Of a DNA stretch of 56,319 bases, positions 32,292 through 43,213 are shown piece after piece. The DNA is from Gemmatimonadota bacterium (GTDB taxonomy: Bacteria; Gemmatimonadota; Gemmatimonadetes; Gemmatimonadales; GWC2-71-9). The DNA is taken from NCBI GenBank assembly GCA_025357945.1, contig JANYLJ010000007.1, positions 1 through 56,319 of the forward strand, read 5' to 3'. The notes below the pieces were generated by a model. The model searched no databases and was not told the origin of the DNA. It worked only from the letters and a program-made list of their open reading frames with translations. Both the position numbers and the translations under genes were made by a program. Every line of letters starts with the position of its first letter. Positions within the stretch are counted from its first letter, which is position 1.

Positions 32292-32427
32292 TGTCATCCT
32301 GAGCGGAGCATTCGCGCAGCGAATGCGCGGTCGAAGGACCCCGGCTCCGAGCGCAATAGCGTCGCTTTTCTCCCGGAACCGAGGTCCTTCGACTGCGCGC
32401 CCTTCGGGCGCTTCGCTCAGGATGACA
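32292..32427. repeat. 136-bp inverted repeat with TGTCATCCTGAGCG ends
   Basis: The outer arms are perfect over 14 bp: TGTCATCCTGAGCG (32292-32305) and CGCTCAGGATGACA (32414-32427). An inner pair GGTCGAAGGACC / GGTCCTTCGAC strengthens the fold. Elements of the form CATCCTGAGCG...GAAGGA are widespread intergenic repeats in GC-rich soil bacteria. A short half-copy (GTCCTGAGCGCAGCGAAGGAT) is at about 9873. It may act as a terminator for the convergent genes. Confidence 0.8.
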
Positions 32428-32433
32428 CACTCT

Positions 32434-32461
32434 TACGTCCCACGTCCCATGTCCCATATCC
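32434..32461. repeat. Heptamer tandem array, four units of YAYGTCC type
   Basis: Consecutive 7-base units TACGTCC, CACGTCC, CATGTCC and CATATCC. The 7-base period recurs with different sequence at 35358 and 50194. Confidence 0.75.
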
Positions 32462-32680
32462 GCAACGCACTAACGGCTGCCGGGCGACGAATCGCCACGA
32501 CAGCCGCTGCGCTATGCTCCTGCGTTACGGGTCAATAATGCAGCCTGCGTGCCACGATCGCGCCAAGACCGGGGTGCGGTCGTGTAACTCATTTGTTGGT
32601 ATGGTGTTGTCTCGTTGCTGGCAGCCGGGGCGCCGCGGCGGCAGCGGGTTGCGATATCGCCTTCTGTCGTGGAGAACGTC

Positions 32681-34474
32681 CTACATATCGGCGTAGAGCC
32701 GGTCGATCGCCTCGGCATAATTCTTCTCGACGACCTTCCGTTTCACCTTCATGGTCGGCGTCAGTTCGCCGGACTCGATCGTAAAATCCCGTTCCAGAAG
32801 CAGGAACTTTTTCGGCGTCTCGAACTGCGCCAGGTCGCGCAGGCTCGTGCGTGCCTCGCGTTCGAGTTTCTCGCGCACGTCTGGCGCCGCGACCAGTTGC
32901 GCTGGTGAGCGCTTGGCGAGTCCTTCGCCAGCAGCCCACGCATCGACCGCGGCGAAGTTGGGTACCAGCAACATGATCGGGAATTGGCGTCGGTCACCGA
33001 GCATGACGGCGTTGGCGAAGAACGTGTTGGTCTTGAGCATCCCTTCGATCGGTTGCGGCGCGACGAACTTCCCGCCCGACGTCTTGATCAGGTCCTTTTT
33101 CCGGTCGGTGATGCGCAGGCAATTGTCGTTGTCCATCTCGCCGATGTCGCCAGTGCGGAACCAGCCGTCGCGGTCGATCGCTTCTGCGGTCGCCGTCGGG
33201 TTGTGGAAATATCCCTTCATCACGTGCGGCCCGCGGGTGAGGATCTCGCCGTCGTCGGCGATCTTCACTTCGACGCCGGGAATCGGTTGCCCGACGGTAC
33301 CCGGCTTGAGCATGGTCAGGCGATTGGCCGTGATCACCGGCGACGTCTCGGTCAGGCCGTACCCTTCGATGATCACGAGTCCGGCCGCCAGGAAGAAGCG
33401 GCAGATGTCCGCCGAGAGCGGGGCGCCGCCGGACACGAAGAAGCGGAGCCGGCCGCCCATGCGGTTCCGAATCCTGGCGAACACGAGGGTGTCAGCGAGC
33501 CGATAGGCCAGCCTGAGCCCCGGCGGCACGGGGCGACCGCTCAGCGTGTAGTCGAGGCGCTTCTCGCCGGTCGCCCGGGCCCACTCGAAGATCGCGCGCT
33601 TGAGGCCGCCGCTCTTGATCGCGCTCTCGGTGATGCGACCGTAGATCTTTTCGTACAAGCGCGGCACCGAGGCGACGACGGTCGGGCTGCGTTCGACCAT
33701 TTCGACCGGGACCGTGCCGAAATTGGTGGCGTAGTTGATCACGGCGCCGGCCTGCAACATCAGGTAGTGGCCCACCATCCGCTCGAAGATGTGACAGAGC
33801 GGCAGGAACGAGAGGCACTCGTCGCGATCGTTGACCAGGATCACCTGCAGGGCCGCCACGACGTTGCTGGTGATGTTGCCGTGCGAAAGCATCACGCCCT
33901 TGGGATCGCCGGTCGTCCCGGAAGTGTAGATCAGCGTGGCGAGATCGTCGGGGGCCACCGACAGCGCAGCCGCCCGCCAGTCGGCGTGCCGAGCCAGTGC
34001 CGTATGGCCGCGCGATTCGAGATCCTGCAGGGTGATGACGCCGGCGCGGTCGGACTCGCCGTCGAAGAGCACGATATGCTGCAGATCGGGGAGTTCGTGG
34101 CGGATGCCCAGAATCTTCTGGAGGTGATCGTCCGACGAAACGAAGATCCCCTTGGCGCCGGAGTCGCGAAGGATGTAGGCCGTCTGCGCTGGCGTGAGCG
34201 TGGGGTAGATCGGTACGTCGGCCAGCCGCGCCGCGAGGCAGGCATAATCGACGATTGCCCACTCCGGACGATTCTCCGACAGGATCGCCAGCCGGTCACC
34301 GGGCTGCAGTTGCAGCTCCGTGAGGCCGGCGTAGAGATGGTGGACCCGAGTGAACAGCGTGTCGAAGGTGATGTCGTGCCACGCGCCATCCCGCTTGTGC
34401 CGCATGACCGCCGGTCGCCCGGCGGATCGTTCGGCGGCACCAAAGAAGAGCTGGGTCAGCGTAGTTGGTGTCAC
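32681..34474 (-). CDS. Long-chain acyl-CoA synthetase (AMP-forming), FadD type
   Basis: A 597-residue ANL-superfamily enzyme that activates fatty acids to acyl-CoA through an acyl-adenylate. Diagnostic motifs are the P-loop YTSGTTGDPKGVMLSHGN (about 183-200), GYGLTETSPV, WFRTGDIGEMD and the KTSGGKFVAPQPIE segment that precedes the C-terminal catalytic lysine region. Length and motif wording fit the long-chain AMP-dependent synthetase (FAA1/FadD15-like) group. The GTG start overlaps the stop of the lipoprotein gene (GTGA). It is the last gene of a minus-strand trio of TPR protein, lipoprotein and synthetase. Chain-length preference is not readable. Confidence 0.92.
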   Translation of the reverse strand: MTPTTLTQLFFGAAERSAGRPAVMRHKRDGAWHDITFDTLFTRVHHLYAGLTELQLQPGDRLAILSENRPEWAIVDYACLAARLADVPIYPTLTPAQTAYILRDSGAKGIFVSSDDHLQKILGIRHELPDLQHIVLFDGESDRAGVITLQDLESRGHTALARHADWRAAALSVAPDDLATLIYTSGTTGDPKGVMLSHGNITSNVVAALQVILVNDRDECLSFLPLCHIFERMVGHYLMLQAGAVINYATNFGTVPVEMVERSPTVVASVPRLYEKIYGRITESAIKSGGLKRAIFEWARATGEKRLDYTLSGRPVPPGLRLAYRLADTLVFARIRNRMGGRLRFFVSGGAPLSADICRFFLAAGLVIIEGYGLTETSPVITANRLTMLKPGTVGQPIPGVEVKIADDGEILTRGPHVMKGYFHNPTATAEAIDRDGWFRTGDIGEMDNDNCLRITDRKKDLIKTSGGKFVAPQPIEGMLKTNTFFANAVMLGDRRQFPIMLLVPNFAAVDAWAAGEGLAKRSPAQLVAAPDVREKLEREARTSLRDLAQFETPKKFLLLERDFTIESGELTPTMKVKRKVVEKNYAEAIDRLYADM

Positions 34475-34842
34475 CAATGCTCGCGGATTCCGGTGGTGGT
34501 GGCGGTGGTATCCGCGCGCACCGTGAACGTGAGAATGTCAGATGACAGCGTGCCGACGCGCGCCTGCACGCGTGCGCTGCCGACGCTCTTCCCGGCCAGG
34601 ATGCCGAGGACCGAGTCGAGGGCGACGAAGGTGGTGTCGGGCGTGCGCCAGAAGATCTGGGCGGCGACCGAGTCGCCGTGGATGTCGAGGGCACGCGCGT
34701 GCAGCGTCAGGGGACGCCCGATCGTCACGGTCAACGTGTCGGGCGGGATGATTTCGAGCGCCACGATGCCGCCGCCCGCATCGGGTAGCGAACTGCACGC
34801 GGCGAGCGTCACGATGGCGAGCGACAGGACGATGCGCGTCAC
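34471..34842 (-). CDS. Lipoprotein with a bacterial Ig-like (BIG2-type) domain
   Basis: A 123-residue lipoprotein: hydrophobic leader with lipobox LAAC (Cys17), then one domain of about 85 residues. The pattern VALEIIPPDTLTVTIGRPLTLHARALDIHGDSV...FVALDSVLGILAGKSVGSARVQARVG matches BIG2-like Ig domains found in surface adhesins and lipoproteins. The GTG start overlaps the TGA of the TPR gene (GTGA), and its own stop overlaps the fadD-type start. A longer N-terminal reading would be the TPR gene out of frame. Function unknown; probably a small surface or periplasmic binding protein. Confidence 0.75.
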   Translation of the reverse strand: MTRIVLSLAIVTLAACSSLPDAGGGIVALEIIPPDTLTVTIGRPLTLHARALDIHGDSVAAQIFWRTPDTTFVALDSVLGILAGKSVGSARVQARVGTLSSDILTFTVRADTTATTTGIREHW

Positions 34843-35297
34843 GCCGGCTCGCCGCCTGATTCGGCGATCAGTCCGTCGGGGTGGTCGAGGCGTGCCAGCG
34901 TTTGGCGAGCGAAATCGACCCACCGTGTCATCTCGGGATCGCGCGGGGGCTTGGCGAGGAAAAGCTTGAGGTGTTCGGCGGCGCGGTCGGTGTCACCGCG
35001 CTTGATGAGCAGAAACGCCAGGCCATAGTGCGCACCGGACAGGTCGGGCGACAGCTCGAGCGCCCGGCGATAGTGGCGAATCGCCTCTTCCCGGCGGCCG
35101 GTCCGCGACAAGGCAATCGCGATGTACTGCAACGTCTTGACGTTGTTCGGCTGATCCCGCAGGGCCAGTTGGTAGGACGTGATCGCCCCGTCGTAGTCCC
35201 CCTGCCGTTCGAGGGCGAGGCCTTCGTTGAGGTAGTCGAGCCGTTGCGGCTTGACCGCCCCCTCTTCGCCGGTGAGGATGCGCTTCCACCAGTTCAC
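34839..35297 (-). CDS. TPR-repeat protein
   Basis: A 152-residue protein of about three tetratricopeptide repeats (for example LNEGLALERQGDYDGAITSY, LQYIAIALSRTGRREEAIRHY and HYGLAFLLIKRGDTDRAAEHL), covering about residues 20-120. There is no signal peptide with the preferred GTG start at 35297 (VNWWKRILTGEEG). TPR proteins act as protein-protein scaffolds; the partner here is unknown. It is the first gene of the TPR-lipoprotein-FadD run and is divergent from the phosphoribosyltransferase gene, with a heptamer array in between. Confidence 0.82.
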   Translation of the reverse strand: MNWWKRILTGEEGAVKPQRLDYLNEGLALERQGDYDGAITSYQLALRDQPNNVKTLQYIAIALSRTGRREEAIRHYRRALELSPDLSGAHYGLAFLLIKRGDTDRAAEHLKLFLAKPPRDPEMTRWVDFARQTLARLDHPDGLIAESGGEPA

Positions 35298-35357
35298 GTC
35301 GGGCGCCGCGCGTGGATGTTGAACATTGGGGGAAAAGCTAATAGCGAGGAGGCGGGA

Positions 35358-35392
35358 GCAGCCGCCAGCTCCCAGCCGCCAGCTTCCAGCTA
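35358..35392. repeat. Heptamer tandem array, CCAGCTN type
   Basis: Five 7-base units: GCAGCCG, CCAGCTC, CCAGCCG, CCAGCTT and CCAGCTA. It lies just before the phosphoribosyltransferase start and in the divergent promoter gap, so it could influence expression of either gene. Confidence 0.75.
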
Positions 35393-35401
35393 TCATTGTC
35401 C

Positions 35402-35911
35402 ATGCCCCGGCCCCGTCCCGAAGTCACCCGCGACATCCTCGAAGTCGATTGGCCCTTCTTCGGTGAACTCTGCCGTGCGCTGGCGCTGCATGTCGCCCGG
35501 GCCTACGACCCCGAGGTGATCGTCGGGATCGCCAAGGCCGGTGTCATTCCGGCGGCGATCATCGCGACGATCCTGCAGCGGGAACTCGTCACCATCGTGA
35601 TCGGGCGAGCGAATGACGCCGCCGATCCAAAACTCATCGCCGGTCCGCCGGCGAGTATCCAGGGCCGCCGCGTGCTGCTGGTTGACGAGACGTGTGACAG
35701 CGGCGACACCCTGAAGCTCGCGGTCCACTCGGTCAAGGGCGTCCGTCCCGCGGATGTGCGCACCGCGGTGTCGTTCCAGACCGGGAGATGGCAGCCGGAC
35801 TTTCACGCCTTCGTCACAGAAAAAGCGATCGTGCTACCGTGGGATCGCGAAGTGATCGAGGCGGGCGAGTTGGTCTTGCGGCCCGATCTGCGTCGCTGGT
35901 TACAGCGCTAG
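35402..35911 (+). CDS. Phosphoribosyltransferase-family protein
   Basis: A 169-residue type I PRTase fold. The PRPP-binding motif is VLLVDETCDSGDTLKLA (about 97-113). VIVGIAKAGVIPAAIIA is the PPi-loop region, and ending WDREVIEAGELVLRPDL is typical of the xanthine/hypoxanthine PRTase-like group found in archaea and bacteria. It may salvage purines, but a regulatory or uncharacterised role is equally possible. ATG 35402 is preferred over an upstream TTG two codons earlier. Convergent with the V4R gene, whose stop is one base away. Confidence 0.82.
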   Translation: MPRPRPEVTRDILEVDWPFFGELCRALALHVARAYDPEVIVGIAKAGVIPAAIIATILQRELVTIVIGRANDAADPKLIAGPPASIQGRRVLLVDETCDSGDTLKLAVHSVKGVRPADVRTAVSFQTGRWQPDFHAFVTEKAIVLPWDREVIEAGELVLRPDLRRWLQR

Positions 35912-35912
35912 G

Positions 35913-36455
35913 TCAGGCGGGGAGCTCGTTGGGCGCGAACGCCTCGCGCCAGCCGCGGCCCGCCGCCACCAGATCGTACACCGCCGCCAGCGTTTCCGCC
36001 GAACCAGCGAGGAAGCGACACTGGCTGCCGCCACACGAGCGGCATTCGACTTCCAGCACGGCGAGCGGTGCGCCAGCCTGCGCGGTGAGGAAGGCCGCCA
36101 AGCAGCCGCACGTGAAGTAGCACCCCGGATGTTCGGCGCTCGCCGGCTCCGCCTCGGCCCAATCGGTCGAACTGAGGAGCAGGCCGCGATCCGCCACCGA
36201 CGCGGTGGTGAGCGTACCCCACCCGAGGCTGGCGCAGTGCTCCCCGAGCAACGGCCCGAACCAGTTGGCGTCCAGCTGCCCGGCGTCGTCGACGCCGGTG
36301 CGCTCTGTCACGCGTGCGCGCCACGCGACGCTCAGGGATTCACCGGTCGCGAACCCGGCGTCCTGGAGAATAGTGGCGGCGACACCGGGCCCGGCCGCCA
36401 GAAGGCGGCGGCGCAGGCGGTGCAGTGAAGCTGGCGCGATGGCAAAGGTGATCAT
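35913..36455 (-). CDS. V4R-domain protein
   Basis: A 180-residue protein that is mostly a V4R (4-vinyl reductase) domain, a small-molecule binding module with a zinc or metal site. The C-terminal block CYFTCGCLAAFLTAQAG followed by EVECRSCGGSQCRFL carries the Cys cluster typical of the domain. V4R domains occur in BchJ, in sigma-54 activators and as single-domain sensors; here no output domain is attached. There is no photosynthesis gene nearby. It may be a stand-alone ligand sensor. The ATG at 36455 is the natural start. Confidence 0.72.
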   Translation of the reverse strand: MITFAIAPASLHRLRRRLLAAGPGVAATILQDAGFATGESLSVAWRARVTERTGVDDAGQLDANWFGPLLGEHCASLGWGTLTTASVADRGLLLSSTDWAEAEPASAEHPGCYFTCGCLAAFLTAQAGAPLAVLEVECRSCGGSQCRFLAGSAETLAAVYDLVAAGRGWREAFAPNELPA

Positions 36456-36484
36456 GACCGCCGGCGGAGTTCGGGGGAGCGAAC

Positions 36485-38503
36485 CTAGGTCTGCGGACCC
36501 GCGCGCCGCAAGAGCTCTGCCTCGTCGATCACTTCGACCCCGAACCGCCGCGCCCGGTCGAGCTTGGTGCCGGCGTCGCCGCCAGCGACGAGCGTGGTGG
36601 TTTTTTTCGACACGCTCGACGTCACCGTCCCGCCGGCCTGTTCGATGCGAGAGGCCACTTCGCTGCGGGTCAGCGTCGGCAGCGTTCCCGTGAGGACGAA
36701 GGTCATCCCCGTGAGCGGACCCGAGCCCGGGCTCGCCTGCGGTTCGGTCGTCGTGAGGCCCAGGGACACCAGCCGGTCGAGCAACGCGGTCGTGCGTGGG
36801 TCGGCGGCCCAGGCGCGGACGGCGGCGGCGATGGTGGGGCCCGCGCCATGCGCCGCGGCAATCGCCGGCTCGTCGGCAGCGCGCAGGCGGGCGAGCGTGC
36901 CGAAGTGGCGTGCCAGCGCCTGTGCCACAGTCTTGCCCACGTGGCGGATGCCGAGTCCGTAGAGCAACGCCGACAGCGGTTGCGCCTTCGATGCGGCAAT
37001 CGCCACGACCAGTTGCGACGCCGATTGTTCCGCAAAGCGATCGAGCCGGGCCAGTTGTTCGGCGGTGAGGGTGTACAGGTCCGCCACGCTGTGGATCAGG
37101 CCGGCGCCGAGCAGTTGCCGGGCGCGCTCCTCACCGAGCCCGCGGATATCCATGGCGTCGCGCGACGCGAAGTGGCTGATCGCCTCGAGCGTGCGACCGG
37201 GGCAGACCGGATTGGGGCAGTACCGCATGACTTCGTCCGGGTAGCGGACGGCGGGCGTGCCGCACGCGGGGCAGGTCGCCGGCGGCGTCCACGCCAGCTC
37301 CGATCCGTCGCGCCGCTCGCGCAGCGGCCCGACGATCTTGGGGATGACTTCCCCGGCGCGGATCACCTCGACCCAATCGCCCACGCGGACGTCCTTCTGG
37401 GCGACGACGTCCTCGTTGTGCAGCGTCGCGCTGCTGATCGTGACGCCGCCGAGCTCGACGGGTTCAAGCACGGCGTAGGGTGCGAGGGCACCGGTGCGGC
37501 CGACGTTCACGCGAATCGCGAGCAGCCGGGTGATGGCGACCTCGGGCGCGAACTTGCGGGCGATCGCCCAGCGGGGTTCGCGATCGCTGATGGTGCCGAG
37601 CTCTTCCTGCAGGTCGCGCCGATCGACCTTGACCACCACGCCGTCGGCGCCGAAGGGCAGCTCGGGCAGCAGCTGCTCGATCGCGGCGACGTGCCGGATC
37701 ACCTGCGGGAGGTCAACGCACCGGGCGTGATGCGGTTCGATCTCGAATCCCCAGCGCCCGAGTGTTGCCAGCATGGCGGCGTGCGTCGTCGCCGTGAGCG
37801 TCCCGTGGATCGGCACCGCCTGGAACGCGAAGCAGCGCAGGCGGCGGCTCCGGGTGGTGGCAGGATCGAGCTGGCGGAGGGCTCCCGCGGCGGCATTGCG
37901 GGGATTCGCGAATGCTGGTTCTCCCTCGCGTTCACGACGCGCATTGAGCTTCCGAAACGACTCGAGCGGGAAGTACACCTCGCCGCGCACCTCCATCAGC
38001 GCCGGCCAGCCGGTCCCGCGGAGTTCGAGCGGGATGTCGTCGATGGTGCGGAGGTTGGCGGTCACGTCCTCGCCGACCGCGCCGTTGCCGCGCGTGGCGC
38101 CGGTCACGAGCGTGCCGCCGGCGTAGGTGAGGCAGACGGCCGTGCCATCGATCTTCACCTCGACCGTGTAGCCGGCGTCGAGTACGGTCGGCGCGATCCT
38201 CGCGTTGCGCTGCTCCCACGCGGCGAGCTCTTCATCCGAGAACGCGTTGGCGAGCGAGAGCATCGGGCGCAGGTGGCGATGTTTCGGCAAGTGTGTCGCC
38301 GGTGTACCGCCGACGCGACGGGTGGGCGAGTCGCCGCTCGCCAGCTCGGGGTACTCGGTTTCGATGGCCTGGAGCCGGCGGAAGAGCCGGTCCCATTCGG
38401 CGTCGCTCAACTCCGGCGCGTCGAGCTCGTAGTAGGCGCGATTGGCGCGCGCGATCTGCTCGTGGAGTGCTGCGGCCTCCGCTCGCACCGCTTGGGGAAT
38501 CAC
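36485..38503 (-). CDS. ligA: NAD-dependent DNA ligase
   Basis: A 672-residue LigA, normal length. The N-terminal Ia domain has the YYELDAPELSDAEWD pattern. The adenylated lysine is Lys117 in VEVKIDG, followed by RGNGAVGEDVT. An OB-fold, a four-cysteine zinc finger (CPACGTPAVRYPDEVMRYC then CPG, about 407-432), HhH repeats and a C-terminal BRCT domain (about 595-672) complete the set. It seals nicks in replication and repair. The GTG start overlaps the stop of the upstream TPR gene (GTGA). Confidence 0.97.
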   Translation of the reverse strand: MIPQAVRAEAAALHEQIARANRAYYELDAPELSDAEWDRLFRRLQAIETEYPELASGDSPTRRVGGTPATHLPKHRHLRPMLSLANAFSDEELAAWEQRNARIAPTVLDAGYTVEVKIDGTAVCLTYAGGTLVTGATRGNGAVGEDVTANLRTIDDIPLELRGTGWPALMEVRGEVYFPLESFRKLNARREREGEPAFANPRNAAAGALRQLDPATTRSRRLRCFAFQAVPIHGTLTATTHAAMLATLGRWGFEIEPHHARCVDLPQVIRHVAAIEQLLPELPFGADGVVVKVDRRDLQEELGTISDREPRWAIARKFAPEVAITRLLAIRVNVGRTGALAPYAVLEPVELGGVTISSATLHNEDVVAQKDVRVGDWVEVIRAGEVIPKIVGPLRERRDGSELAWTPPATCPACGTPAVRYPDEVMRYCPNPVCPGRTLEAISHFASRDAMDIRGLGEERARQLLGAGLIHSVADLYTLTAEQLARLDRFAEQSASQLVVAIAASKAQPLSALLYGLGIRHVGKTVAQALARHFGTLARLRAADEPAIAAAHGAGPTIAAAVRAWAADPRTTALLDRLVSLGLTTTEPQASPGSGPLTGMTFVLTGTLPTLTRSEVASRIEQAGGTVTSSVSKKTTTLVAGGDAGTKLDRARRFGVEVIDEAELLRRAGPQT

Positions 38504-39288
38504 TGGCGCAGTTTCTCCATGACCTTCGGCATGAGTTCACGCGCCTGGCGCTTGTAGGACGTGTCGGACACATCGACGCTCGGCAGGGCGGCGACCGCGT
38601 CAAGTTGCTGTTTCGCGGCCGCCCATTCCTGCCGCGAGACCATGATCGCCGCCAGATCGAACCGGTGGACAATCTTGTTCGGTGCATACTGGACCGCGAG
38701 TCGTAGATCTCGCTCCGCTTCGTCCCACGACGCCGTGCCGAACACGGCACCGCCGAGAAACGTCCGGGCGAAGAACCGCTCGAGCGCCGGCAATCGTTGC
38801 ACCTCTGCGTTCCAGCGACCGAGGATGTGCCAGGCGCCGTCGTGGCGCGGATCGAGCTCGATGGCGCGCAACGCCTCTGCCCGCACCTCGGTGGCGCGCC
38901 GCACCCGGTTCTTCGGGCTCATGCTCAGCGACGCCCGGCCGATCGCGTTGGCGAGGGCAAAATGGCCCTCGGCGCCGCCGGGCTTCGCGGCAACGGCACG
39001 ACGGGCGTAGCTTTCCGCTTCCCGGTAGACGGAGTCCCGCGCCGGGCTCTTGATCCGGTCGGGCGTCTGTTTCGTGATATCGATCAGCACCAGCGCGAGT
39101 CGCCAGTTCGCTTGGTACGATGCCGGATCGCGTCGCAGGACCGCACTGAAGTGACCGCGGGCGGCCGCGAAGTCGTGGGCGTCGACCGCCTGGATCCCGG
39201 CGGCGATCTGGTCGCCCTGCGCCAACAGCCGCGGTGGCACGGCCGAGCAACAGGCAGCGAGCAGCAACGACAGGCGGACGTGGGCCAC
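38500..39288 (-). CDS. Exported TPR-type protein
   Basis: A 262-residue protein with an N-terminal signal sequence (LSLLLAACCSAVPPRLLAQ) that includes a possible lipobox LAAC. It is followed by helical TPR-like repeats (for example AGIQAVDAHDFAAARGHFSAVLRRDP and the segment ending ALANAIGRA). The start is a GTG at 39288; the very long upstream frame on this strand is antisense to the nucleoside phosphorylase and is rejected. Its TGA overlaps the ligA GTG. Relatives act in outer-membrane or surface assembly, but the role here is unknown. Confidence 0.8.
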   Translation of the reverse strand: MAHVRLSLLLAACCSAVPPRLLAQGDQIAAGIQAVDAHDFAAARGHFSAVLRRDPASYQANWRLALVLIDITKQTPDRIKSPARDSVYREAESYARRAVAAKPGGAEGHFALANAIGRASLSMSPKNRVRRATEVRAEALRAIELDPRHDGAWHILGRWNAEVQRLPALERFFARTFLGGAVFGTASWDEAERDLRLAVQYAPNKIVHRFDLAAIMVSRQEWAAAKQQLDAVAALPSVDVSDTSYKRQARELMPKVMEKLRQ

Positions 39289-39339
39289 GAGTTGAGGTTC
39301 TCCCCGAAAAGTTCCATGGGCCGCGAGGCCTGAGGGTGA

Positions 39340-40677
39340 ATGGTTGTTCCACGCCTGATTGAACGCAAGCGAGACGGCGGCACGCTCACCGGCGATGAGT
39401 GGCACGCGCTCGTCGCGGCGTACGCCCGCAACGAGGTCCCCGACTATCAGATGGCGGCGATGGCAATGGCGGTGTTCTTCCGCGGCCTCGATCCGGCCGA
39501 GCTGTCGGCCCTCACCGATGCGATGCTTGCGTCCGGCGATCGCCTGCGCTTTGACGGCGAGACGCGACCGCGCATCGACAAGCATTCCACCGGCGGTGTG
39601 GGCGACAAGACCTCGCTCCTGCTCGCGCCGATGCTCGCCGCGTGCGGCGTGCTGGTGCCGATGATGTCCGGCCGCGGGCTGGGACACACCGGCGGCACGC
39701 TCGACAAACTCGAAGCGATCCCCGGATTCACCACGGGTCTTTCCTTGCGCGCCACCGAGGCGCAAGTGCGCTCCCTTGGCGCGGCGATGATCGGCCAGAC
39801 CGCCGAGATCGCGCCGGCCGATGGCAAGCTGTATGCGCTCCGCGACGTGACGGCGACGGTCGAATCGATCCCGTTGATCAGCGCCAGCATCATGTCCAAA
39901 AAACTGGCCGAGGGACTCAACGGACTCGTCCTCGACGTCAAGATTGGTTCGGGTGCGTTTCTCCCGGAGCCCGAACGGGCGCTGGCGCTGGCGACGACCA
40001 TGATCGGGCTCGGTGATGCCCGCCGGTGCCCCACCGTGGCGCTGATCACCGCGATGGACCGCCCCCTCGGCGTGGCATGCGGCAATGCCCTCGAGGTCGC
40101 CGAGGCGATCGCCGGCCTGCGCGGCGACGGGCCGGATGACCTGATGGAACTGACCTACGCGCTGGGGAGTGAAATGCTGCTGCTCGCCGGACTCGACGCG
40201 GATCGTGTCTCGGCGCAGCGCCGACTGGCAGAGACGGTGCGCTCGGGTTCGGCCTTGGCGCTGCTGGGCCGGATGGTGTCGGCGCAGGGTGGTGATGCTG
40301 CCGTCATCGAGCAGCCAGAGCGGTTGCCGCAGGCGCCGATCCGGCGCGACGTGCTCGCGGCCGACAGTGGTGTCATCACGCGGGTCGAACCCCGCGCCCT
40401 CGGCCGAGCGATCATCGAGCTCGGCGGTGGCCGACGGGTGGCGAGCGATCGGGTGCTGCCAGATGTGGGCCTCGAGGTGCCGGCCAAGCCGGGTCAGCGC
40501 GTGGGCAAGGGGGACCGACTCGCCGTCGTGCATGCCCGGAGCGTTGAGGCGGCGGACAACGCGGTCACGGCCGTGCACGATGCGATCAGCATCGGTGGCG
40601 CGGCCGTCGACGTGCTGCCGCTGATCGCCTGGCGCGTCACCACAGCGGGCGCCACCGCATACGGAGGGGTCTCATGA
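39340..40677 (+). CDS. Pyrimidine-nucleoside (thymidine) phosphorylase
   Basis: A 445-residue enzyme that splits thymidine or uridine with phosphate to base plus (deoxy)ribose-1-phosphate. Family motifs are KHSTGGVGDKTSLLLAP (about 83-99), SGRGLGHTGGTLDKLEAIPG (about 109-128) and SIMSKKLAEGLNGLVLDVK (about 183-201). Its length and wording fit the DeoA/Pdp group and not the longer archaeal AMP phosphorylases. The ATG follows a GAGGGTGA Shine-Dalgarno. A small membrane protein gene is coupled at its 3' end (ATGA). It complements the salvage thymidine kinase at 8.7 kb. Confidence 0.93.
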   Translation: MVVPRLIERKRDGGTLTGDEWHALVAAYARNEVPDYQMAAMAMAVFFRGLDPAELSALTDAMLASGDRLRFDGETRPRIDKHSTGGVGDKTSLLLAPMLAACGVLVPMMSGRGLGHTGGTLDKLEAIPGFTTGLSLRATEAQVRSLGAAMIGQTAEIAPADGKLYALRDVTATVESIPLISASIMSKKLAEGLNGLVLDVKIGSGAFLPEPERALALATTMIGLGDARRCPTVALITAMDRPLGVACGNALEVAEAIAGLRGDGPDDLMELTYALGSEMLLLAGLDADRVSAQRRLAETVRSGSALALLGRMVSAQGGDAAVIEQPERLPQAPIRRDVLAADSGVITRVEPRALGRAIIELGGGRRVASDRVLPDVGLEVPAKPGQRVGKGDRLAVVHARSVEAADNAVTAVHDAISIGGAAVDVLPLIAWRVTTAGATAYGGVS

Positions 40678-40928
40678 TCAGCACCTGGGTTGGCATTGCG
40701 GCGATGGCCGCGTTACTGGTATGGCTGCTCGGGGTCGGCCGGCGACAGGACGCGCACCCGCCGGAAGACGACGTCGAGACGCCGATTGACCACGCCGAGC
40801 TGGACGCGGCGGAACGCGAGATTCGCGACGATCCCGACGCGAAGGCTGCGGCGGATGCGGTGGACAACGACGATGATGATTGGGGACCCGGCAGCGGGCA
40901 TTCGCCGATACCCGGGGTCTTGCCGTAG
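40674..40928 (+). CDS. Small membrane-anchored acidic protein
   Basis: An 84-residue protein with one N-terminal transmembrane helix (about 6-22, WVGIAAMAALLVWLLGVG), a short basic stretch and a very acidic tail (IDHAELDAAEREIRDDPDAK, DNDDDDWGPG). Its ATG overlaps the TGA of the phosphorylase gene, and its stop is 10 bases from the gyrB stop. I do not recognise the family. The overlap with an upstream gene and the clear membrane-anchor layout support it as real. Confidence 0.6.
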   Translation: MISTWVGIAAMAALLVWLLGVGRRQDAHPPEDDVETPIDHAELDAAEREIRDDPDAKAAADAVDNDDDDWGPGSGHSPIPGVLP

Positions 40929-40938
40929 TACGGCGCCC

Positions 40939-43209
<2,271 letters not shown>

Positions 43210-43213
<4 letters not shown>

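Larger units (their letters stand above)
32281..32680. other. Intergenic stretch rich in repeats
   Basis: A 400-base gap between convergent genes. It holds a 136-bp inverted repeat (32292-32427) and a 28-base heptamer array (32434-32461). In 32462-32680 I see no gene, RNA or promoter that I can support; short antisense frames there have shadow composition. Confidence 0.6.

Noticed and set aside
39289-40578. Upstream extension of the exported TPR gene
   Set aside because: It is antisense to the nucleoside phosphorylase; a signal peptide begins at GTG 39288.
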